A stretch of DNA of 64,000 nucleotides from Paenibacillus sp. FSL H8-0548. GTDB taxonomy: Bacteria; Bacillota; Bacilli; Paenibacillales; Paenibacillaceae. Position numbers and translations under genes: made by a program. Of the stretch, positions 17,336 through 25,725 are shown in pieces; positions within the stretch are counted from its first letter, which is position 1; each line of letters begins with the position of its first letter. The notes beneath the pieces were generated by a model. It saw only the letters and a program-made list of their open reading frames with translations. It did not search any database and had not been told where the DNA came from. Location: assembly GCF_038630985.1 (NCBI RefSeq), contig NZ_CP152049.1:6587501-6651500 (forward strand), in the 5' to 3' direction.

Positions 17336-17728
17336 ATGATTAGTCAAAAAGCAATAAACAAAGTTATTGCCTTCCCTAGCAGAGGAAGAGCTAAGATTGG
17401 TGTATTTGCAATTGTTAATTGCATAAACAAAAAAGTTTTTATTGGCTCTGGCGATTTACAAAGAAGAAAAACAACAAACTGGAGTTTACTAAGAGCTGGA
17501 AAACACCATAACCAGAAGTTGCAAAAAGAATGGAACGAATTTAAGGAAGAACATTTTAAGTTTGTTACTCTTTTTGAAGCTTCTAGCTCTGACGACATGG
17601 AGTTTTTGAATGACTGTGAAGCATATTGGATTTCCTTAACAAATGCAGCAGAACTACAACATGGCTATAACACTTACAAGAAAACTCCAACTAAACGAGA
17701 TTTCATCCTTCGAATTGAACCTATGTAG
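17336..17728 (+). CDS. GIY-YIG nuclease-domain protein
   Basis: Small protein of about 130 residues with a GIY-YIG-like core: IGVFAIVNCINKKVFIGSG, then an Arg-rich helix (LQRRKTTNWSLLRAGKHHNQ) and a Glu candidate for metal binding in FLNDCEAYWI. The canonical GIY and YIG are replaced by GVF and FIG, so activity is uncertain. The start at 17336 has TTGAGGTG upstream; an earlier start would add ten residues. It follows the long tniQ gene by about 50 nt on the same strand and may be cotranscribed. Such domains occur in homing endonucleases and in phage or mobile-element proteins. Its role here is unknown. Confidence 0.72.
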   Translation: MISQKAINKVIAFPSRGRAKIGVFAIVNCINKKVFIGSGDLQRRKTTNWSLLRAGKHHNQKLQKEWNEFKEEHFKFVTLFEASSSDDMEFLNDCEAYWISLTNAAELQHGYNTYKKTPTKRDFILRIEPM

Positions 17729-17765
17729 CAAATAATCCGGGACGCAATTGTCCCGGATTATTTGC
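17728..17765. terminator. perfect 16-bp stem-loop after the GIY-YIG gene
   Basis: GCAAATAATCCGGGAC pairs perfectly with GTCCCGGATTATTTGC around loop GCAATT. It begins right after the stop codon and lacks a T tract outside the stem, but the stem itself carries the A/T-rich base. It probably terminates both the plus-strand tniQ unit and the minus-strand ars operon. Confidence 0.7.
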
Positions 17766-17792
17766 GCTGCTCAATACTGTTATTTAAAAGTG

Positions 17793-18236
17793 TTAATTCA
17801 TGTATATTTTTTGCAACAATCCCTTTTGTACTGGTTTAATATTGATAATTTTTCTGATGTTTTTTGCCTTTGTTTCAGCATCCTCGATTGTATTGGCGAG
17901 ACCCAGCTCTAACAATGTACCAGCAGCAACGGTCCCTGTTCTGCCCTTGCCTCCGCCACAGTGAAAGGCAACTTTTTTTCCAGCGTTATAAGCTCCAACC
18001 ACCTCGTCAATGGCTCGTTTAAAGAGATCTGCTTCATTTTCTTTCGTATCGTCTTCAAGCGGAACTTTCACCCAGCGCACATGATCTGCTGGATATGCAC
18101 ACTCCGTCGCTTCCTCTCGTAGATCCACAACAACTTCAATGCCTTCGTTTATAACCATTGCTTCTACATCGGCAGCGCCGCCCATGAAGATTTTATCATC
18201 AATAAGTGCGTGGTATTGCTTATTTACATTCGTCAA
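17793..18236 (-). CDS. dual-specificity/tyrosine phosphatase-like protein in the ars operon
   Basis: A 147-residue cytosolic protein with the phosphatase signature HCGGGKGRTG (HCX5R) and an upstream Asp-containing region (VPLEDDTKENEAD) that may hold the general acid. Its first 17 nt overlap the end of arsI, so it is the last gene of the minus-strand arsR-arsB-arsC-arsI operon. The CX5R loop is chemically similar to that of ArsC-type arsenate reductases, so an arsenic or phospho-substrate role is conceivable, but the sequence only supports a phosphatase fold. Confidence 0.8.
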   Translation of the reverse strand: MTNVNKQYHALIDDKIFMGGAADVEAMVINEGIEVVVDLREEATECAYPADHVRWVKVPLEDDTKENEADLFKRAIDEVVGAYNAGKKVAFHCGGGKGRTGTVAAGTLLELGLANTIEDAETKAKNIRKIINIKPVQKGLLQKIYMN

Positions 18237-18710
18237 TTATTTTTATCCCCTTTTTAAACGACCCGAACTGAACAGCAACAGGTTGGCTTGGTGGCGAGCA
18301 ACATAAGGACAGGTCTCTTTCTTCACCGGCACTTTCAAATTCCGAATCTTCTCTTGTATATAAAATCTCCCACGCGGTTCCATCCGCATCATATACCCAA
18401 ACTTTATCTTGTACGGCGTAGCAGCATGTTGTATTCATCTCATCAATTAACAGTAAACCGGATTGGCGTAGACGCTCACCTATAGCAAGAACTTCTTCGG
18501 TATTGTTAACTTGAAAACCCAGATGGTTGAGTACGCCTTTTCTCTCAAATGGTCTTACATTTAACGAGAAATGAAGGCTGGATCAACGAGCTCAAATTTT
18601 GCATAATTGTCCTTTACTTTTGTAGGTTCGGCACCAAAGAAAGCCTTATAAAAATCAAGCGACTTTTGAAGATCGGTGCAATTTACGGCAATATGCATCC
18701 GTTTGATCAT
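18220..18710 (-). pseudogene. arsI: arsI-like C-As lyase (glyoxalase/VOC family), frameshifted
   Basis: The first piece reads RMHIAVNCTDLQKSLDFYKA to FELVDPAFISR and stops. The second frame continues HFSLNVRPFERKGVLNHLGF, then MNTTCCYAVQDKVWVYDADG and WEILYTREDSEFES. Adding one base in the run near 18575-18582 restores the family sequence FELVDPSLHFSLNVRP. The vicinal Cys pair in TTCCYA is the organoarsenical-binding site of ArsI, so the product would have cleaved methyl-As(III). It lies between arsC and the phosphatase gene. As written it encodes no full-length protein; a sequencing error cannot be ruled out. Confidence 0.8.
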
Positions 18711-18711
18711 C

Positions 18712-19137
18712 TTACTTGCCTTCTTTCACAAATTGCTCAATACGATTTCTTATCGAATCACGTACTTCAGTAAATTTAGCCGTGATTTCTTCTTCCGTAC
18801 CCGTCGCCTTCGCTGGGTCATCGAAGCCCCAATGCCATCTTTCCGCTTTGTCGTTACGTACGACCGGACAGTTATCGTTGGCATGACCGCAGAGTGTGAT
18901 GATATAATCTGCTTGTTTTAATATTTCAGGATCAATAACATCCGAAGTATGGTTCGAGATATCGATGCCTGCTTCTTTCATCGTTTGAACAGCACGAGGA
19001 TTTAATCCGTGTGCTTCTAGACCTGCACTCCTCACCTCATATTTATCACTTCCAAGTGCCTTTAAGTATCCATCGGCAATTTGGCTTCTGCAGGAGTTTC
19101 CCGTACATAAAAAGTAAACGATTGGTTTGTTGTTCAT
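18712..19137 (-). CDS. arsC: arsenate reductase, thioredoxin-coupled ArsC
   Basis: Reduces arsenate to arsenite in the cytoplasm using thioredoxin. The N-terminal low-molecular-weight phosphatase-like P-loop is CTGNSCR (C11 to R17). The redox relay cysteines are in [13 protein letters not shown], matching the three-cysteine mechanism of S. aureus and B. subtilis ArsC. At 141 aa the length is typical. It sits 3 nt after arsB and directly before arsI, so its arsenite product can be exported by ArsB. Confidence 0.94.
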   Translation of the reverse strand: MNNKPIVYFLCTGNSCRSQIADGYLKALGSDKYEVRSAGLEAHGLNPRAVQTMKEAGIDISNHTSDVIDPEILKQADYIITLCGHANDNCPVVRNDKAERWHWGFDDPAKATGTEEEITAKFTEVRDSIRNRIEQFVKEGK

Positions 19138-19140
19138 GAT

Positions 19141-20592
19141 TTAACGATCTCCTTTATTGTCATTTTGGCTAACTTTCACAATCTCTTCTGGACTGTTTAC
19201 TTTGCCTATTTTCGAGCTAATCAAAGCTTTTACAAACATAGCGATAACGACCAATATTGCTGTAATAACAGCAATTAAAACCCACACATTTACGCTTGTT
19301 GAATGGATCAGATATAGCCACAAATACAAGCCCGTCAATGTGATAAAGAGCGTTGGGACCGTAAGAATAATCCCCGTTTTAAAATAATTGCCCCATGTGA
19401 TTTTCACATCCTTACGTGACAGTACATGCAGCCACAAAAGTGTCGCCAGCGAGCCGATCGGCGTGATTTTTGGACCCAAATCACTGCCGATGATATTGGC
19501 ATAAACCAAAGATTCTCGAATCACGCCTTGCGTTGCTGTTCCTTTTATGGCAAGTGCATCAATCATCACGGTTGGCATATTGTTCATGACCGAGGACAAT
19601 ATCGCCGCAAGGAATCCCATACCAATGGTGGAGATGAATAAACCTTGGTCGGCGATGACTTGAATGATTTTCCCCAGTTCATCTGTTAGTCCCACGTTCC
19701 GAAGTCCATAAACAACCACATACATACCAATGGAGAAGATAACAACTGCCCATGGTGCTTCCTTGACTAGCTTCCACGTATGAATAGCTGGACTGCGGCG
19801 TGCAGCTATAATAAATAGGATCGCAACGACGCCTGCAATGACGGAAACCGGAACAAGAATGAACTGGCTGATAAGGTATGCAACAAGTAACACGGCTAAG
19901 ATTACCCACGAGAATTGAAACATCTTCTTGTCCTTAATGGCTTCTTCAGGCTTTTTAAGCTGTTTTACATCGTAATTATTTGGGATGCTTTTGCCGAAGA
20001 ACAAAAACAAGACCAGAAGACTCGCGAGCAGCGAAAAGAAGTTTGGAATAATCATCCGGCTCGCATACTCGATAAATCCAATACCAAAATAATCAGCCGA
20101 AACGATGTTAACAAGGTTACTGACGACAAGCGGAAGCGATGTCGTATCCGCGATAAAACCACTAGCCATAATGAAAGGTAAAATCATTTTCTGATCAAAC
20201 TTGAGCGCCCTAACCATGGCAAGCACAATCGGCGTTAAGATAAGTGCGGCACCGTCATTAGCAAAGAACGCCGCTACTGCCGCTCCGAGTAAAACGACAT
20301 ACACAAACATAAGTTTGCCATTGCCTCTAGCGAGCCTCGCCATGTGCAGCGCTGCCCATTCAAAAAAGCCGATTTCATCTAAAATGAGAGAAATCAAGAT
20401 AATGGCTACAAAGGCAAGCGTAGCATTCCATACAATGCCCGTAACCGTACCAACATCTGCAAAGCTTACGACGCCAAACACAAGCGCTAAAACCGCTCCG
20501 GCAGCTGCCGACCAACCAATATTAAGCCCTTTCGGCTGCCAGATTACAAAGGTAAGCGTAAGTAAAAAGATGAAAACGGCAATGACTGTCAT
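19141..20592 (-). CDS. arsB: arsenite efflux permease ArsB
   Basis: Inner-membrane arsenite/proton antiporter of the ArsB/NhaD ion-transporter superfamily with about twelve hydrophobic helices. It shows ArsB-like motifs such as [17 protein letters not shown] and [16 protein letters not shown]. The start at 20592 is chosen because AGGAGGAAGT precedes the ATG; the ATG overlaps the arsR stop by 4 nt (ATGA type), implying translational coupling. An upstream in-frame start would add eight unlikely residues. It is followed directly by arsC. Confidence 0.94.
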   Translation of the reverse strand: MTVIAVFIFLLTLTFVIWQPKGLNIGWSAAAGAVLALVFGVVSFADVGTVTGIVWNATLAFVAIILISLILDEIGFFEWAALHMARLARGNGKLMFVYVVLLGAAVAAFFANDGAALILTPIVLAMVRALKFDQKMILPFIMASGFIADTTSLPLVVSNLVNIVSADYFGIGFIEYASRMIIPNFFSLLASLLVLFLFFGKSIPNNYDVKQLKKPEEAIKDKKMFQFSWVILAVLLVAYLISQFILVPVSVIAGVVAILFIIAARRSPAIHTWKLVKEAPWAVVIFSIGMYVVVYGLRNVGLTDELGKIIQVIADQGLFISTIGMGFLAAILSSVMNNMPTVMIDALAIKGTATQGVIRESLVYANIIGSDLGPKITPIGSLATLLWLHVLSRKDVKITWGNYFKTGIILTVPTLFITLTGLYLWLYLIHSTSVNVWVLIAVITAILVVIAMFVKALISSKIGKVNSPEEIVKVSQNDNKGDR

Positions 20593-20921
20593 ACTTCCTC
20601 CTGAGGACTGCAGCAATCGTTATTAAGACAAGCTACTTTGTCTTTCATAGTCGGCAAGTGTTCATAAATACACTGTACATAGGATTCAGCTGCAGGATTT
20701 AACGAATAATATACCCACTGCCCTTTTTTCCTTTCATTAAGAAGACCAGCTGACTTTAGTTTTCGCAGATGCTGGCTGGCATTGGGCTGTGACATGCCAA
20801 TAATGTCGGTGATGTCGCAGACACAAAGTTCTTGTTCTTTAAGCAGTGCTACAATTGTCAGCCGCGTTTTATCGGCTAATAATTTATAAGCCTCTGCCAT
20901 CTCCTGTATCTTTCGTTCCAT
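20589..20921 (-). CDS. arsR: arsenic-responsive repressor ArsR
   Basis: ArsR/SmtB-family winged-helix repressor, 110 aa, controlling the arsBC-arsI-phosphatase operon. The arsenite-binding pair is in helix 3 ([11 protein letters not shown]) and the recognition helix reads [17 protein letters not shown]. The C-terminus carries further cysteines (ACLNNDCC). The start at 20921 has GGAGGTG upstream. It overlaps arsB by 4 nt. The leader contains AT-rich partial dyads (ATATAATGAATTACTTATATAA) that could be the operator. Confidence 0.93.
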   Translation of the reverse strand: MERKIQEMAEAYKLLADKTRLTIVALLKEQELCVCDITDIIGMSQPNASQHLRKLKSAGLLNERKKGQWVYYSLNPAAESYVQCIYEHLPTMKDKVACLNNDCCSPQEEV

Positions 20922-21028
20922 ATGTAGCACCTCCTGTAATTTGTCTTGTTGTATTCAATCATGCAATGACATAACTATATAATGAATTACTTATATAATC
21001 AATGACGAATATATTAAAGGATTGTAAA

Positions 21029-21064
21029 CATAAAAGGCAACCCAATTTAGGCTACCTTTTTTTA
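21029..21064. terminator. terminator-like hairpin between arsR promoter and GNAT gene
   Basis: AAAAGGCAACCC and AGGCTACCTTTTTTT form an imperfect stem with A and T tracts on either side, just downstream of the minus-strand acetyltransferase gene. It fits an intrinsic terminator. Confidence 0.6.
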
Positions 21065-21072
21065 TTTCCATA

Positions 21073-21534
21073 TTAAAAGTCATAGTGCATTCTTGGCGAA
21101 TATGGACTCACAGCATGATTATCTATCTCATAAATGAAGCCCTGCTTCTCCCAAAAAGAAGCTACCTCGGTGTCTTCACTTTTCAAAATAACTCTAGGTA
21201 CTCTCAAATTAGAGAAATACCTTTTGAATTCCTCGATAACTTGTGTTCCAAAACCTTGTTGTTGAGGATTGATAATGATGTCTTGTATTTTTAATGTCGG
21301 ACCCGTAATCAACATTAACGTATGTTGATCCACAAATGAATTTGCTTTGTCAAAGATAACAATCTTAAACAACAAATTACTTTGCGACTTATTGAATACA
21401 GAACTTCGATAAGTAACTAGCAACTCATCTTTTTGTTCGCTTGTATCGTATTCAATCGTGTGCTTCATTATTTTCGATAGTTCTTCGTTGTATGCTTTAA
21501 AGATACTGTAATCAATTGTACTGAGCATTCCCAT
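21073..21534 (-). CDS. GNAT-family N-acetyltransferase
   Basis: A 153-residue acetyl-CoA-dependent acetyltransferase fold. The CoA pyrophosphate loop is recognisable in IIINPQQQGFGTQVIEEFKR (Q-x-x-G-x-G/A pattern), followed by the C-terminal motif ASFWEKQGFIYEID. The substrate is unknown. It lies upstream of the ars operon within the transposon cargo, with a terminator between, so a direct link to arsenic is not indicated. Confidence 0.8.
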   Translation of the reverse strand: MGMLSTIDYSIFKAYNEELSKIMKHTIEYDTSEQKDELLVTYRSSVFNKSQSNLLFKIVIFDKANSFVDQHTLMLITGPTLKIQDIIINPQQQGFGTQVIEEFKRYFSNLRVPRVILKSEDTEVASFWEKQGFIYEIDNHAVSPYSPRMHYDF

Positions 21535-21576
21535 GATAGCGATCGATTCTCCTCCAACAACCGAATAATAAATCAG

Positions 21577-21978
21577 TTATAGAGTCATTATTTCGTATTC
21601 TTCGGGAATATTCAAGTCAAGAAATTTGTGCGCACAGTATATTCTCTTTATTAATTTATTTTTATAGAAGCGAGCATCTTCTTGTAAAACGGCGGAAAAA
21701 TATTGTGCCAGTGAAATTAAAAAATTAACATTTGTTTGTCTTCTTCGAATTGATTCCTCGCTTACAATGCCACCATCGGATACTCTCTTTAAAATAAATC
21801 TTTGCGATAATATCTGATTGAAATAAATATTAATGGCGTAACAACAAACCGGAAAGTCATTATTGTTAGTCTCATATTTAACGGACACTTCCAAGATAAT
21901 TTCTCCCCCTTTTGGAAAGCCTTCATAAGAAAGTTGAAGTACCTTATTCAAATCTTCTTCCAAATTGTATCCCCCCAT
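21577..21978 (-). CDS. hypothetical protein
   Basis: A 133-residue soluble protein of mixed alpha/beta composition with no motif that I recognise. It reads as genuine coding sequence (balanced composition, start near GGAG-like AAGGAATGGGGGG). It is on the same strand as the GNAT gene, 42 nt upstream, so the two may form a small transcription unit. No function is proposed. Confidence 0.55.
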   Translation of the reverse strand: MGGYNLEEDLNKVLQLSYEGFPKGGEIILEVSVKYETNNNDFPVCCYAINIYFNQILSQRFILKRVSDGGIVSEESIRRRQTNVNFLISLAQYFSAVLQEDARFYKNKLIKRIYCAHKFLDLNIPEEYEIMTL

Positions 21979-22057
21979 TCCTTTTTAACATTATGCTATT
22001 TTTAATCGACTCCCTTTTCTTTTCTCCTGCAATGTCAGACCTTGTGAAAACGCAAAA

Positions 22058-22100
22058 GTAAAAAGGCTACTGCGCTTGGCTTGCGTGCACAGTAGCCTTG
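22058..22100 (-). terminator. terminator of the flavoprotein remnant
   Basis: AAGGCTACTG (22063-22072) and CAGTAGCCTT (22090-22099) form a perfect 10-bp stem. On the minus strand it is followed by TTTAC. It lies just past the stop codon of the gene remnant at 22110. Confidence 0.75.
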
Positions 22101-22109
22101 ATTCCAACT

Positions 22110-22336
22110 TTAACTACAACATGAATTTGAAGTCGCTGATTCCATTTTGATAGAGGAGCAACTTGGATTAGATGGTTTCTCCACTTGAACTCTGCTGCAG
22201 CAGCTATCCCCGCCGGCAACACCAATACCGCATACGCCTGCCTCTGGCAGTTCAAGTTCCACTTTGCCGAGTCCATATCACCAACCAGAGCTGCAACAAT
22301 GGATCTTATTTGCTCGTAGCCCGTAAGCGTATTCAC
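22110..22336 (-). pseudogene. C-terminal remnant of a Cys-tailed flavoprotein oxidoreductase
   Basis: The minus strand reads TGYEQIRSIVAALVGDMDSA, then after a one-base shift VELELPEAGVCGIGVAGGDS followed by CC pairs, and ends SNSCC-S-stop. This is the same C-terminal segment as in the intact flavoprotein at 25726-27141 (TGYEQVRSIVAALVGDMESA, VELELPETGVCGIG). Only the last 70 or so codons remain, and they carry a frameshift. It is a relic of a paralogue, divergent enough not to be a recent copy. Confidence 0.8.
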
Positions 22337-22437
22337 GGTGTTCTTACAGGGATTTACTCATTGTGTGGAATGGGAAATTGAAAAGTGGAGATTATTTAGG
22401 AGTTTTGACCACGAAATAAAAATAGCCTTGGGGAAAT

Positions 22438-24121
22438 GAGGCCACTGAAAATCTGTCGTTTTTAAATGCACAAGCATGTCTCTGCACAAAACAAAGGCTA
22501 ATTCCATTCGAGATTGAATGAGAATTAGCCTTGTTTTATGCATTTTCTGCCCTATTCTACTTCATTAGTTTCAATATCCGCTTCACATTGACCGTGAATA
22601 TCGCCACGGCACCTTGCATCTCCATTCCTAATAAACCCGAGGCATCGGCTACATCATACCCGTGTCGGTGCTTTAGTTCGCTATTCTTCGCTTCAATTTT
22701 ATAGCGTTCTTTTGCCTTCTCTTTGAAGTACTCACTATCTTGAAATTCCTTTTGTCCGCTATGTTCTGCTGATTTAATGCTAACCGAGTACGTCTTTGTC
22801 TTTGCTCCTTCTTTATAGCAGCCATCTTTGAAAGGACATTGCTGACATTTGTTTATATCAAAATAAAAGGTGTTGACTTGGTTTTTCGCTACATTCTTTG
22901 TTCCAGTTCTTGCCTTGCGGATGGCCATATGTCCAGCTTTGCACACGTACATGCCTGCATCTTTATTGAAATCAAATTCGTCCTCTTTACGACGAGCGCC
23001 ATCTGAAATCATTGGATTTAATTTGGATACCAATTTAAGTTCGTTTTCATTGGCGTACTGGATATTATCCTTTTCTGAATAAGCGGTATCCCCAATAACG
23101 GTGTCAATCTCCATACCTGTTTCTATACTCTTCTCAATCAAGGTTTGCAATTGCTTTCCATCATTCTTTTCTCCCGTTGTCACGATAGCGGCAGTGATGA
23201 TTCGCTCTTCATTCATGGCAATATGTGTTTTGTAACCAAAGAAGGAAGAATCGGCTGACTTGTGTCCCACACGAGCATCCGTGTCGTTTGAGAGTTGCAA
23301 TTGCTCATGATGATCCGCTACTATCTCTTTCAAGTAGTTCAGCTTTTCCTGAACTTTTGGATATTGGCTGATGGCTTCTTCCTTTTCAACAACCGCAATC
23401 ACTTTTTGACAATACGCCAATTCATCTGTTAATTCGTTGGTTGTTGTTTTCGATGGAAATTTCTCTTTCATTGATTCGTCGATCTGGTAGACAGCTTTGC
23501 GAAGTAATTTTGATTTCTCGATTAAGAATTCCTTCGGCGATTGCTGATTATATCTTGCTTTTGTATGTGTCGCATCTACGATGATTGATTTGCTTTTAAT
23601 GAGTTCTTTTTCCAAGGCGATTTCTACTGTTTTTTGGATAAGCATATCGAGCAGATGGATATCTTTCAAGCGAAGCTTGCGAAACTTCGTTAATGAACTG
23701 GGATTGATAACCGCGTCTTCTGGCGCCATATCTAAGAAATATTTAAAAGACATGTCGTATTTTGAGCGTTCAACCACATCTACGTCCGATAAATCGAAGA
23801 TGGATTTCAATAACAAATATTTAAACATCCGAATAGGGGGAACAGCATTTCGACCATTGTCCAAACAATAATTCACTTCTAACTCTTCATGGATAAAAGA
23901 GAAATCCACAAGGTCATTAATCTCTCGAAGCATATTATCTTTAGGGACAACGATATCGTATATGCCCATATAAGGACTAAGGTTTAAGCTTTGTTGATTT
24001 GAAATCATCCGGGTCACCGCCTGTTTATTGTTACCTCTATTATACAAGAAAACAGGGTACTCTTCCGCATCTCTGCGGAAGAGTACCTTGTTTTTAATTA
24101 AAGGACTTTTTCAGTGGCCTC
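22438..24121 (-). mobile_element. insertion sequence, IS1182 family
   Basis: A 1684-bp element with terminal inverted repeats GAGGCCACTGAAAA at both ends, flanked by the direct repeat GGGGAAAT (22430-22437 and 24122-24129). It carries one intact transposase gene. It sits within the loop of a terminator hairpin. Confidence 0.88.
22557..24047 (-). CDS. IS1182-family transposase
   Basis: DDE transposase of up to 496 aa encoded by the IS. The N-terminal DUF772-type domain (VPKDNMLREINDLVDFSFIH, CLDNGRNAVPPIRMFKYLLL) is followed by the catalytic core with the first Asp in SIIVDATHTKARYN, the second in VIGDTAYSEKDN and the Glu near KERYKIEAKNSELKHRHGYD. A cysteine cluster (CQQCPFKDGC) lies before the last motif, as usual for the group. 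The ATG context suggests a start at the internal Met of RMISNQQSLN. It is intact, so the IS may be mobile. Confidence 0.9.
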   Translation of the reverse strand: MYNRGNNKQAVTRMISNQQSLNLSPYMGIYDIVVPKDNMLREINDLVDFSFIHEELEVNYCLDNGRNAVPPIRMFKYLLLKSIFDLSDVDVVERSKYDMSFKYFLDMAPEDAVINPSSLTKFRKLRLKDIHLLDMLIQKTVEIALEKELIKSKSIIVDATHTKARYNQQSPKEFLIEKSKLLRKAVYQIDESMKEKFPSKTTTNELTDELAYCQKVIAVVEKEEAISQYPKVQEKLNYLKEIVADHHEQLQLSNDTDARVGHKSADSSFFGYKTHIAMNEERIITAAIVTTGEKNDGKQLQTLIEKSIETGMEIDTVIGDTAYSEKDNIQYANENELKLVSKLNPMISDGARRKEDEFDFNKDAGMYVCKAGHMAIRKARTGTKNVAKNQVNTFYFDINKCQQCPFKDGCYKEGAKTKTYSVSIKSAEHSGQKEFQDSEYFKEKAKERYKIEAKNSELKHRHGYDVADASGLLGMEMQGAVAIFTVNVKRILKLMK

Positions 24122-24147
24122 GGGGAAATCTCCAAGGCTTTAATTGA

Positions 24148-24486
24148 TTATAATGATATTCGAAATTCTAAAGCTTGTTCATAAGATTCGAAACAATAAA
24201 GTTCATAAACGTGTTCCATGCTGTCAGCGATTTTTTCGGCTTCAGGAGCAGTTACATAAAGCAAATAAGTTCTCATTCGGTCGTACTGATTAATTAGATG
24301 CCAACATTTCGATTCGATTATAGGGGGGACCCCATATTTCAACAAAGAATCCTCCGCACAGTATAAAGGACACTTAAACTCCAGGCAAACATTTGGATAT
24401 AAAGAACAGCTTGAAGTACAATATGAATCAATAGTCTGAAGAATCCTGTGATATTCGTTCTCTGGGATGGAGATATTCTTTTCCAA
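24148..24486 (-). CDS. hypothetical Cys-rich small protein
   Basis: A 112-residue protein with an N-terminal cluster of cysteines (SYCTSSCSLYPNVCLEFKCP, then LYCAE) that could bind a metal or an iron-sulfur centre, and a helical C-terminus. I do not recognise the family. Its terminator is interrupted by the IS element downstream. It lies between the arsO-like gene and the flavoprotein remnant, so an arsenic-stress role is possible but unsupported. Confidence 0.55.
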   Translation of the reverse strand: MEKNISIPENEYHRILQTIDSYCTSSCSLYPNVCLEFKCPLYCAEDSLLKYGVPPIIESKCWHLINQYDRMRTYLLYVTAPEAEKIADSMEHVYELYCFESYEQALEFRISL

Positions 24487-24613
24487 TGTCTATAACCTTT
24501 CGTTAGAATTGCCGCCGACAACAATAAGCATACAAGCACTGAAAGTTCTATGTCAAAACAGCATATCAACGGAAAAGACAGCTATTAAGAGTGAAAATAT
24601 TTCAAACTAAAAA

Positions 24614-25654
24614 TTAATTGCCTTTTTTCACGATTTCTCGAACAACCCTTTTTGCATCGTTACCCGAACCTCGAATCGTAGCCGAAGCAAATGACGATTG
24701 AAATGGTATCCCTACAAAATAGATACGCTCAGAAGTAGTCTCTAAAGGAGCCCCTGCTTCATCAAGCACGTTTAGTTCAGAGAGATATTCGTAATTCGGA
24801 ACATAACCGGTCGCAAATAAAACGGCGTCAACACTTTCAATCGTATCGTCTATCCATACAACCCCATTTTTCGTAAATGCTTTGAACATAGATTTAGAGT
24901 TCGGTTTATTTTGACCAATGGCGTCTTTATAAACCCCATTGTCTATGACGCCATCGCTTCTTTTCTGTAACAAGCGTTTACCCCACGATGATTTATCTAA
25001 CCTCGTAATGGTTAACCAGAAATGAATATCCTTCCCACCAATGATTTGGGGAATAAATTTGAGTGGACTTCTTGTAGCAATTGTAACATTTGCTGTTTTG
25101 GCAAGTTCAACAGCGATTTGGACAGCTGAATTCCCTCCCCCAACCACAATCATGCGCTGATTTTTGAACTCCACATCATTTCGATAGCCTTTTGAATGCA
25201 GCAGTCTACCTTGGTAATCTTTCATCCCTGGAATGTGAGGGATATTGGGTTTGATAAAAGCCCCACTAGCACAAATAATGGAACGGGCATAAAACTCTTC
25301 GGCATTAGCCGTCCGAATAGTATAAATCCCTCTTTCTTTTTGTATCGCTATGACCTCTTGACCGTAGCGGATCGGGAAATTAAATTTCGCCGCGTAAGAT
25401 TTTAAATACTGAACCACTTCATCTCTGCGTGGATAATAATTTGATCCACCTGGAAATTTATATCCTGGCAGTGAAGAATACGCTGCGGGTGAAAATAATG
25501 TTAAACTATCATAATAGTTAGCCCATGATCCTAAATGCTCCGGACTTTTCTCCAATATGATAAAGTTAAGTTTTGATTGTTGTAAGTAATAGGCTGAAGC
25601 TAAACCTGACTGCCCTCCTCCAATAACGATTGAATCATATATTATGTTTGTCAT
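24614..25654 (-). CDS. arsO: flavin-dependent monooxygenase, ArsO-like
   Basis: A 346-residue FAD/NADPH enzyme. The N-terminal FAD site is IVIGGGQSGLASAYYLQQ, the NADPH site is MIVVGGGNSAVQIAVELAK, and a C-terminal ATG motif appears as VLFATGYVPN. This is the two-Rossmann plan of ArsO and related flavin monooxygenases found in ars operons. The start at 25654 follows GGAGG with a 9-nt spacer; an earlier in-frame start would add 28 residues without support. It is the second gene after the Cys-tailed flavoprotein on the minus strand. The substrate is unknown. Confidence 0.82.
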   Translation of the reverse strand: MTNIIYDSIVIGGGQSGLASAYYLQQSKLNFIILEKSPEHLGSWANYYDSLTLFSPAAYSSLPGYKFPGGSNYYPRRDEVVQYLKSYAAKFNFPIRYGQEVIAIQKERGIYTIRTANAEEFYARSIICASGAFIKPNIPHIPGMKDYQGRLLHSKGYRNDVEFKNQRMIVVGGGNSAVQIAVELAKTANVTIATRSPLKFIPQIIGGKDIHFWLTITRLDKSSWGKRLLQKRSDGVIDNGVYKDAIGQNKPNSKSMFKAFTKNGVVWIDDTIESVDAVLFATGYVPNYEYLSELNVLDEAGAPLETTSERIYFVGIPFQSSFASATIRGSGNDAKRVVREIVKKGN

Positions 25655-25725
25655 TTTATAAGCCTCCGTAATGGCGGTAGTTATAAGAAAGCTACAATCC
25701 ATAGCTATCTGGTGCAGTAAAGTAT

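Larger units (their letters stand above)
22423..24146 (-). terminator. terminator hairpin split by the IS1182-family element
   Basis: With the IS and one target duplication removed, the minus strand reads AAAGCCTTGG-AGATTTCC-CCAAGGCTATTTTTATTT, a textbook intrinsic terminator for the gene at 24148-24486. The left arm remains at 22423-22437 and the right arm at 24122-24146. Confidence 0.7.

Noticed and set aside
22067..22336. An 89-aa independent protein
   Set aside because: The frame follows a frameshift; the correct second frame reproduces the Cys-rich tail of the flavoprotein family, so it is a gene remnant.
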